From: Verrucomicrobiota bacterium
Lineage (GTDB): Bacteria > Verrucomicrobiota > Verrucomicrobiia > Limisphaerales > JAHEOI01
Assembly (NCBI GenBank): GCA_018610125.1
Contig: JAHEOI010000158.1
Span: forward strand, 1 to 11,807
Direction: 5' to 3'
Length of the DNA: 11,807 nt
How positions within the stretch are numbered: the first letter of the stretch is position 1; each line of letters begins with the position of its first letter. Positions 7,273-11,807 of this stretch are shown piece by piece. The notes beneath the pieces are model-generated. The model was not told where the DNA came from. It ran no database searches and saw only the letters and a list, made by a program, of their open reading frames with translations. Position numbers and translations under genes: made by a program.

Positions 7273-7488
7273 ATGAGTGAGGGAAGTATAAAAGTCGAGG
7301 GCAAGATTGTCGCAGTCTTGGCCGGAACCATGTTCCGGGTCCAACTGGATAATGGGCATGAAGTGCTGGCCCATATCTCAGGGAAAATGCGAAAGCGGTT
7401 TATCCGTCTTATACCGGGGGACCGTGTGAAGATGGAAATGTCCCCTTATGATTTGAATAAGGCCCGCATCGTTTGGCGAATTGGTTAG
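7273..7488 (+). CDS. infA: Translation initiation factor IF-1
   Basis: The 71-residue product is full length for IF-1, a single OB-fold (S1-like) protein that binds the 30S A site with IF-2 and IF-3. Diagnostic motifs are IKVEGKIV, GTMFRVQLDNGHEVLAHISG (20-39), KMRKRFIRLIPGD and SPYDLNKARIVWR near the end, all conserved with E. coli IF-1. An in-frame TAG just upstream leaves the ATG at 7273 as the start; there is no strong Shine-Dalgarno, only a GAG three bases away. It is not beside secY, rpmJ or rpsM, the commonest neighbours of infA. It may be one of two genomic copies or the only one relocated. The next gene on the strand starts 61 bases after the stop. Confidence 0.97.
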   Translation: MSEGSIKVEGKIVAVLAGTMFRVQLDNGHEVLAHISGKMRKRFIRLIPGDRVKMEMSPYDLNKARIVWRIG

Positions 7489-7549
7489 AAACCGCCGGCG
7501 ATTTTCTCTCTCTTTTTTCATTTTGACTCCCCGCATTATGGTGAATTTC

Positions 7550-8056
7550 ATGCGAATACTCCTAATCTTTTTGCTCGGTCTGGCAGGCTGCTCGTCCTTC
7601 GGCGGAAAAGAAAAAACGGTCGATGTCACGACCGGAAGCTCAAAGCGGGCCGATCAGTTGGTTGCTCAGGCATCTCAAAAGATGCAGGACGAGAATTTCG
7701 AAGGGGCGGTTGCACTGCTGAACGAGGCCAAGCGACTGCAACCGGAGTGGCCGCGTGTTTGGACAACCCTGGGAATCGCTTCGGCCCGCCTCGGGAACGA
7801 TCAGATGGCAAAAAAGTCCTTCAAGCGCGCTCTCGCGATTCATGAAAAGCAATATCGAGCCAATCCGAGCGAGGTGAAGCATGTCAAAGAGCAGGTTTAC
7901 CTCTTGATTCTTTTGAATCGAGATCAAGAGGCAAAGGAGCGGCTGGCCCGCGGTCAATCCAACCATCCGAATAGCCGTGCCCTCAAAAGGCTTTCGAAGA
8001 TGATGCCGAAGATTTTGGCCTCCGATGAGATGCCCCGAGTGGGGAGTGCCGATTAA
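7550..8056 (+). CDS. TPR-repeat lipoprotein (168 aa)
   Basis: The N-terminus MRILLIFLLGLAGCSS is a lipoprotein signal peptide with lipobox LAGC (lipidated Cys14), so the mature protein should be membrane-anchored and periplasm-facing. After a short linker, three helical-pair repeats of tetratricopeptide type follow: about 34-67 (NFEGAVALLNEAKRLQP), 68-101 (WTTLGIASARLGNDQMAKKSFKRALAI) and 113-144 (LLNRDQEAKERLARGQSNHP). TPR domains mediate protein contacts, so a role as adaptor in envelope assembly is possible but the partner is unknown. The frame is open from a TTG at 7481 overlapping infA, but only the ATG at 7550 puts the signal peptide first, and GGTGA (7540-7544) lies five bases before it. 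Cotranscription with infA is likely. The stop overlaps the stop of the convergent esterase gene. Confidence 0.85.
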   Translation: MRILLIFLLGLAGCSSFGGKEKTVDVTTGSSKRADQLVAQASQKMQDENFEGAVALLNEAKRLQPEWPRVWTTLGIASARLGNDQMAKKSFKRALAIHEKQYRANPSEVKHVKEQVYLLILLNRDQEAKERLARGQSNHPNSRALKRLSKMMPKILASDEMPRVGSAD

Positions 8057-8904
8057 TATCCCCGTCGGTGTCGCCGTAAGAAGTTCCAGATAATTTCGGC
8101 GAGGGTGACGGCGGACTGTGTTGGAGCAGCGGTATCATAAGGCTTCCACCGACAGCTCTTCGGCCAGTCATGACCGCCGCCATCAATTTGACCATAGACG
8201 ACTTCACTCCCGTTTCGGCCTTTACTAAAGAGGCTTTGACGAAATCGCGTTCCGGTCTGGGGATCGGTGATGAAGGATTGCACCGTGGTCGCTTCGCGCG
8301 TGCAACCGTTCCATTCGATCCAGCGACTGACCGTCTCGTCCCCGGTGAGGACTTCGCCCGACTGAACCCGATCCGAGTGAGGCCAGCCGACCACGTCGTC
8401 TTGGGTGCCGAGAATGGTCATAACGGAAATGAGGGCCTGAGGGGTGAACGACTCGGCAATGACAGTGGGGAGCGTCCCGGCAACGGCGGCCACTGCGGCA
8501 AAGCGCTCCGAGCACCTGGCGGCGAGCCTGTGGCAAAACATGCCGCCGTTGGAGAATCCGGCTGCGTAAAGGCGTTTGGTGTCGATAGCGAATTCCCGGC
8601 CTAAGCTGTCGATCAGCCCTGTAACGAAGCCAAGATCGTCGGCTTCTCCTGTGCTCGTGCGACGTTTCGGGCGCTCGTCATTCCAAGCTCCTTGTGTCCC
8701 GTTTGGAAAGACAACCAATGTGGGTTCTTTGTCGGCCAATTCTCGAAAACCGAGATTGACCATGGCGTCGGAATGGCTTCCGGACCCATGGAATACGAAG
8801 AGGACAGGGAAGCCCTCGGAAGGGGGGGCAGCAGTGGGGAGATGCAATTGGTAAGACCGCTCGGTCTCGCCGAATCTCTGTTTCTGTTGTTCCAATGCCT
8901 TCAT
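8053..8904 (-). CDS. PHB depolymerase/LpqC-type alpha/beta-hydrolase esterase (283 aa)
   Basis: An alpha/beta-hydrolase of the LpqC / PHB-depolymerase / feruloyl-esterase group (COG3509-like). Visible elements are VLFVFHGSG (35-42, oxyanion region), LVVFPNGTQGAWN (63-75), the nucleophile elbow GFSNGG with Ser118, GTQDD with Asp169 as acid, and GGGHDWP with His245 as base. Length is normal for a stand-alone catalytic domain. Members cleave polyester, acetyl or feruloyl esters; the substrate here cannot be read from sequence. Most relatives are exported, but no signal peptide is present, and an in-frame TAA at 8932-8934 rules out one further upstream. The ATG at 8904 has no Shine-Dalgarno. It is divergent from L-fuconate dehydratase, 150 bases away, so a role on acylated sugar fragments is possible but inferred. 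It converges with the TPR gene. Confidence 0.88.
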   Translation of the reverse strand: MKALEQQKQRFGETERSYQLHLPTAAPPSEGFPVLFVFHGSGSHSDAMVNLGFRELADKEPTLVVFPNGTQGAWNDERPKRRTSTGEADDLGFVTGLIDSLGREFAIDTKRLYAAGFSNGGMFCHRLAARCSERFAAVAAVAGTLPTVIAESFTPQALISVMTILGTQDDVVGWPHSDRVQSGEVLTGDETVSRWIEWNGCTREATTVQSFITDPQTGTRFRQSLFSKGRNGSEVVYGQIDGGGHDWPKSCRWKPYDTAAPTQSAVTLAEIIWNFLRRHRRGY

Positions 8905-9017
8905 TTGAGCAAGATCAAGGTCGAGTATCCATTAATGGCGCGTGTCGACAGCGTTCCAGAGGATTGCCCGGAAGACAAGGCCGCAACGATCCAACCTCGG
9001 AACTTGACTGAAATGAA

Positions 9018-9046
9018 TTGATTTTCCGAGGGTCAAGGCCTGTAAA
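9018..9046 (+). promoter_or_regulatory. Candidate promoter for fucD
   Basis: TTGATT (9018-9023) and TGTAAA (9041-9046) each match the sigma-70 consensus at four of six positions with the ideal 17-base spacer. Transcription would start about two bases before the fucD ATG, giving an almost leaderless mRNA. This agrees with the missing Shine-Dalgarno. The match is weak and untested. Confidence 0.25.
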
Positions 9047-9054
9047 TTAATAAT

Positions 9055-10356
9055 ATGTCGCTGACGATTACAAACATCCGCGCTCGGGATATCCGGTTTC
9101 CAACTTCTCGCTTTTTGGATGGGTCCGATGCGATGAACCTCGACCCGGACTATTCGGCGGCTTATGTGATTTTGGAGACCGATAGTCCGGACGGGGTTGC
9201 GGGGCATGGCTTGACCTTCACCAATGGCCGAGGCAATGAGATCTGTGTGGCGGCGATCCACGCACTTGCGCCCGTGCTAAAGGGGCGACGGCTGGATGAC
9301 CTGACCGGTGATATGGCCGGGTTCTGGCGTCAGCTCGCCGGGGAGAGCCAATTGCGCTGGCTCGGTCCCGAGAAAGGAGTCATTCACCTTGCGACGGCCG
9401 CGCTTGTCAATGCGGTCTGGGACCTCTATTCAAAAGTGGAAGGGAAGCCGCTTTGGAGGCTTTTGGTCGAGATGACGCCGGAAGATCTGGTGGCCTGCGT
9501 TGATTTTCGGTATATCTCCGATGTGCTGACACCGCAAGAGGCGGTCGAAATTTTGCGGGCCAACGAGCCAACCCGCGAGGAGCGCATTCAGGAGATGGTG
9601 CGGAGTGGCTTTCCGGCTTATTTAACGTCGGCAGGCTGGCTTGGCTATTCCGAGGAGAAGCTTCGTGAGCTTTGCCGTCGCGAGGTCCAAGCAGGCTGGC
9701 AGCATTTTAAGATCAAAGTCGGACGGGATCAGAAAGAAAACGAGCGGCGCCTTGAGATCGTTCGGGAAGAAATCGGTGCTGAGCGGAAGCTGATGCTCGA
9801 TGCCAACCAGTGTTGGGAAGTCGATGAGGCCATCGAGCAAATGCGGGGGCTCGCCCGGTTTGATCCTTGGTGGATCGAAGAGCCGACGAGTCCGGACGAT
9901 ATCCTTGGACATGCGAGGATTTCCAAAGAGATCGCGCCGATCGGGGTGGCCACCGGCGAGCATTGTCAAAACCGAGTGATTTTTAAGCAGCTCTTGGAAA
10001 CAGAAGGGATGCAATTTTGCCAGATCGATAGCTGTCGACTCGGGGGAGTTAATGAGGTCCTGGCTGTTTTGTTGATGGCGGCGAAATATGGTGTCCCGGT
10101 TTGTCCGCATGCGGGTGGGGTCGGCCTCTGCGAGTATGTTCAGCACCTTTCCATTTTCGATTACATCTATGTGAGCGGCTCATTGAACAATCGTGTCCTC
10201 GAGTATGTCGACCACCTCCATGAGCACTTTGAGGATCCGGTCGAAATCAAATATGTCCATTATATGCCTCCCAAACAGCCGGGCTACAGCATTACCATAA
10301 AGCCGCAAAGCCTCGAGGATTACGAGTATCCGAATGGAGCGATATGGTCTGGGTAA
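9055..10356 (+). CDS. fucD: L-fuconate dehydratase (enolase superfamily, 433 aa)
   Basis: Dehydrates L-fuconate to 2-keto-3-deoxy-L-fuconate in the cytoplasm, the third step of the non-phosphorylating L-fucose pathway. The N-terminal capping domain holds DIRFPTSRFLDGSDAMN (12-28) and SQLRWLGPEKGV (98-109), which are signatures of FucD and human ENOSF1. The barrel has the KIK base motif (Lys219, Lys221), metal ligands Asp249, Glu275 and Glu302 (in ATGEHCQNR) and the His352 base in CPHAGGVGLCE. All fall one residue after the catalytic residues of Xanthomonas FucD as I recall them, so the enzyme looks fully active, and the length is normal. The start is the only sensible ATG; the upstream bases are AT-rich with no Shine-Dalgarno. 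No fucose dehydrogenase, lactonase, aldolase or fucose permease is in the window. A sister specificity within the mandelate racemase group is unlikely given the close match. Confidence 0.95.
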   Translation: MSLTITNIRARDIRFPTSRFLDGSDAMNLDPDYSAAYVILETDSPDGVAGHGLTFTNGRGNEICVAAIHALAPVLKGRRLDDLTGDMAGFWRQLAGESQLRWLGPEKGVIHLATAALVNAVWDLYSKVEGKPLWRLLVEMTPEDLVACVDFRYISDVLTPQEAVEILRANEPTREERIQEMVRSGFPAYLTSAGWLGYSEEKLRELCRREVQAGWQHFKIKVGRDQKENERRLEIVREEIGAERKLMLDANQCWEVDEAIEQMRGLARFDPWWIEEPTSPDDILGHARISKEIAPIGVATGEHCQNRVIFKQLLETEGMQFCQIDSCRLGGVNEVLAVLLMAAKYGVPVCPHAGGVGLCEYVQHLSIFDYIYVSGSLNNRVLEYVDHLHEHFEDPVEIKYVHYMPPKQPGYSITIKPQSLEDYEYPNGAIWSG

Positions 10357-10422
10357 TCACCCGATGCGTTTCGTTGCCGGAACGCTCTGCGGAAGGGAAA
10401 CGTCGAAGGTTTTTTAACGCCT

Positions 10423-10521
10423 CGCCTCAGATTCCTTGAGACCGAAAACGATGGTGAAGGGCCGACGGCAAAATTTGACTCAAAAACATCAAATCTGCTG
10501 TGTTCAAGGAATCTAGAGGCG
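10423..10521. repeat. Long imperfect inverted repeat between fucD and natA
   Basis: CGCCTCAGATTCCTTGA (10423-10439) is the reverse complement of 10504-10521 apart from one extra A in the right arm, giving 17 base pairs with a single bulge around a 64-base loop. The loop contains a second stem, ATTTGA (10473-10478) with TCAAAT (10489-10494). The right arm can pair differently: GGCGG (10518-10522) with CCGCC (10537-10541). The left arm is preceded by six T (10410-10415) and a tandem CGCCT. No T run follows the right arm, so it is not a simple terminator. It could be a structured natA leader, a small non-autonomous element or a structured RNA. The rest of the 10357-10607 spacer holds nothing recognisable. 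Confidence 0.65.
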
Positions 10522-10607
10522 GCTAACAGGAAAGATCCGCCGTTTATGTCGCTTCTTCGCAGGGGAGCTCGGCTTGCGTGCGTTGGTCAAGTCGGCAAGC
10601 TATAAGG

Positions 10608-11351
10608 ATGATTGACGTTCGGGACCTGACCAAGACATTCCGTCATCGGCGTTACGGCAACGTTTGCGCGGTCGATCGGATCAATTTTGTTGGCAGGCCG
10701 GGGGAAATTTACGGGCTGCTCGGGGTGAACGGCGCCGGGAAGACCACGACCTTGCGGATGTTGGCCACGTTGTTGCGACCGGATGGCGGGACGGCGAGCG
10801 TGGCCGGTTTTGATGTGTCGGAATGCCCGGATGAGGTGCGGGCACGGATCGGATTCCTATCGACAGCGACGGCGTTGTATGGTCGGTTGACCGCCCGCGA
10901 GCTTGTCTCTTATTTCGGTCGGTTGCACAAGCTGACCGAGGAGACGATCCAAGCGAGGATGGAAGCAATCTTTCGCGAGCTCGAAATGCTTGAATTCCAG
11001 GGGCGACGATGCGATCAGCTCTCGACCGGCATGAAACAAAAGGTCTCGATTGCGCGCACATTGATCCATGATCCTGAAGTCATTATTTTGGATGAGCCGA
11101 CGCTTGGACTGGATGTCATCGCCGCGCGCACGATTGTCCGGTTTATTCAAGACTGTCGTGGCCGACAAAAGACTGTCTTATTCTCTTCTCATGTCATGAG
11201 CGAGGTCCGGAAGCTCTGCGATCGAATCGGGATCATCCATGAAGGGCGTCTCCTGGCACAAGGCAGTTTGAAGGAACTGCAACGACACTACGAGGAAGCC
11301 GACTTGGAAGAGATATTTGTGCGGGTAGTGCAACCGGCGGGAGGTGAATGA
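10608..11351 (+). CDS. natA: ABC transporter ATPase, NatA (sodium-export) type (247 aa)
   Basis: The ATP-binding subunit of an ABC-2 exporter, acting on the cytoplasmic face with the permease encoded next. It has Walker A GVNGAGKT (39-46), signature LSTGMKQKV (138-146), Walker B VIILDEPT (158-165), D-loop GLD and H-loop His195 in SSHVMSEV. The Q-loop region reads GFLSTATALYGRLTARE (82-98), with no glutamine, a variant I associate with NatA-type ATPases. Export of Na+ is the family expectation, not shown here. ATG 10608 begins MIDVRDLTKTF, where family members normally begin. AAGG touches this ATG directly, which is poor spacing. A GTG at 10578 would add ten residues and has GGAG (10564-10567) ten bases upstream, so the start is uncertain. 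The stop overlaps the next start as ATGA. Confidence 0.9.
   Translation: MIDVRDLTKTFRHRRYGNVCAVDRINFVGRPGEIYGLLGVNGAGKTTTLRMLATLLRPDGGTASVAGFDVSECPDEVRARIGFLSTATALYGRLTARELVSYFGRLHKLTEETIQARMEAIFRELEMLEFQGRRCDQLSTGMKQKVSIARTLIHDPEVIILDEPTLGLDVIAARTIVRFIQDCRGRQKTVLFSSHVMSEVRKLCDRIGIIHEGRLLAQGSLKELQRHYEEADLEEIFVRVVQPAGGE
11339..11347 (+). promoter_or_regulatory. Strong Shine-Dalgarno for natB within the natA 3' end
   Basis: GGGAGGTGA ends directly before the natB ATG and is almost fully complementary to the 16S rRNA tail, the best such match in this window. The GGAGG core has only three bases to the ATG. With the ATGA overlap it points to translational coupling of natB to natA. Confidence 0.7.
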
Positions 11352-11807
11352 CATCGCAATGGACAACGGTGTATCGCAAAGAGCTTCTGGATGTGCTACG
11401 CGATCGACGGACGGTGATCTCGATGATCATTGTCCCGCTGCTATTGATGCCCGTGCTCATGGTCGGGATCGGCCTCCTCTCCGTGACGTTGATTGACCAA
11501 GTCCGGCAGGAGGCCCCGAAGATAGCCGTCGTTGGAGGAGGAGATTCACCCGAGATTGTGGGGCGGCTAAAGCGCTTGGAATCGGTCCAAGTGGCGGGTT
11601 CGAGTGAAGATTTCAAGGAGAGGATTAGGCGGAAAGAGCTTCGCGCCGCAGTGAAAATCCCTAAGCGATTTGATCGGTTCCTCGAAACGGGGAGGCCGGC
11701 CGAGGTGGTCATCTACACCTATCAAGGAGATCTGCGATCTCGGTTTGCGGCGGAGACGCTTGATCGCGTTTTTCGCAACCTTTCCGGCGAAGTGGTCCGG
11801 CGGCGCC
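11348..11807 (+). CDS. natB: ABC-2 type permease, NatB-like, N-terminal 153 residues, truncated by window edge
   Basis: The membrane subunit partner of the preceding ATPase. The N-terminus MTSQWTTVYRKELLDVLRDR is the cytoplasmic KEL..xLRDRRT motif typical of NatB-type permeases. It is followed by one transmembrane helix at about 23-48 (IIVPLLLMPVLMVG) and then the start of the extracytoplasmic domain (PKIAVVGGGDSPEIVGRLKR onward). Full-length family members are much longer and have a cluster of helices after this domain, which lie beyond 11807. The ATG overlaps the natA stop, so the two are one operon and probably translated in a coupled way. The transported substrate (Na+ or another small cargo) cannot be told from this part. 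Confidence 0.88.
   Translation, partial: MTSQWTTVYRKELLDVLRDRRTVISMIIVPLLLMPVLMVGIGLLSVTLIDQVRQEAPKIAVVGGGDSPEIVGRLKRLESVQVAGSSEDFKERIRRKELRAAVKIPKRFDRFLETGRPAEVVIYTYQGDLRSRFAAETLDRVFRNLSGEVVRRR

Noticed and set aside
7493..7518. CGCCGGCG palindrome followed by a T-rich stretch after infA as a terminator
   Set aside because: The palindrome has no loop and only four base pairs at best, and the T-rich stretch is interrupted by C; a terminator here is not supported.
7481..7549. Upstream TTG start of the TPR lipoprotein overlapping infA
   Set aside because: It would put an arginine-rich stretch before the lipoprotein signal; the ATG at 7550 has a better ribosome site and a normal lipobox distance.
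8053..8904. Feruloyl or acetyl-xylan esterase as a specific call
   Set aside because: The catalytic set fits several specificities in this hydrolase group; nothing in the sequence singles out the substrate.
10351..10415. Terminator for fucD ending at the six-T run (10410-10415)
   Set aside because: Small stems (10351-10362 and near 10370-10385) lie more than 20 bases before the T run, and no stem abuts it.
10475..10503. natA promoter with TTGACT (10475-10480)
   Set aside because: The -35 box is good, but no acceptable -10 box lies 16-18 bases downstream; the best has three of six matches.
1..11807. CRISPR array, tRNA, rRNA, transposase, toxin-antitoxin or defence genes
   Set aside because: No regularly spaced identical repeats, cloverleaf-like segments or matching protein motifs were found on either strand by reading.

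Overview
The window looks like chromosomal DNA from a Gram-negative bacterium, most likely a member of the Verrucomicrobiota. The lineage is inferred from three things. The secreted protease ends in a 'QASTNLIDWK ... FRFFRL' type C-terminal domain common in secreted proteins of that phylum. It carries cadherin-like and FG-GAP repeats typical of such large exported proteins. There is also an arabinose-5-phosphate isomerase of the Kdo/LPS pathway. By eye, base composition is moderately GC-rich. No transposase, integrase, tRNA, rRNA or CRISPR array was seen.

Layout. Positions 1-6857 are a minus-strand block. From its upstream end it holds a 1906-residue secreted subtilisin-like protease (1137-6857), a rho-independent terminator (1036-1064), an 82-residue two-helix membrane protein (744-992), and the N-terminal 225 residues of kdsD (1-675, cut by the window edge). 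A palindromic repeat-like segment (1082-1140) lies at the protease 3' end and contains its stop codon. A gene-free divergent spacer of about 415 bases (6858-7272) follows, with hairpins and a 10-base direct repeat at 21-base spacing. The plus-strand genes are then infA (7273-7488) and a TPR lipoprotein (7550-8056). The latter meets a minus-strand PHB-depolymerase/LpqC-type esterase (8053-8904) tail to tail on a shared TTAA. Divergent from the esterase is L-fuconate dehydratase (9055-10356). Next come a spacer with a long imperfect inverted repeat (10423-10521), and a NatA/NatB-type ABC exporter pair (10608-11351 and 11348-11807, the second cut by the window edge).

How the genes fit together. 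kdsD serves outer-membrane lipid A/Kdo synthesis. The protease is an exported, calcium-motif-rich protein that may act on the cell surface or in the medium. FucD points to catabolism of L-fucose, which fits degradation of fucose-containing polysaccharide, but no other fucose gene is in view. natA and natB overlap at ATGA and are clearly one operon. The rest is a collection of short, independent transcription units; I see no defence system or other new multi-gene system. The observations most worth a second look are non-coding: the inverted repeat before natA, the repeat at the protease stop codon, and the direct repeat in the divergent spacer.
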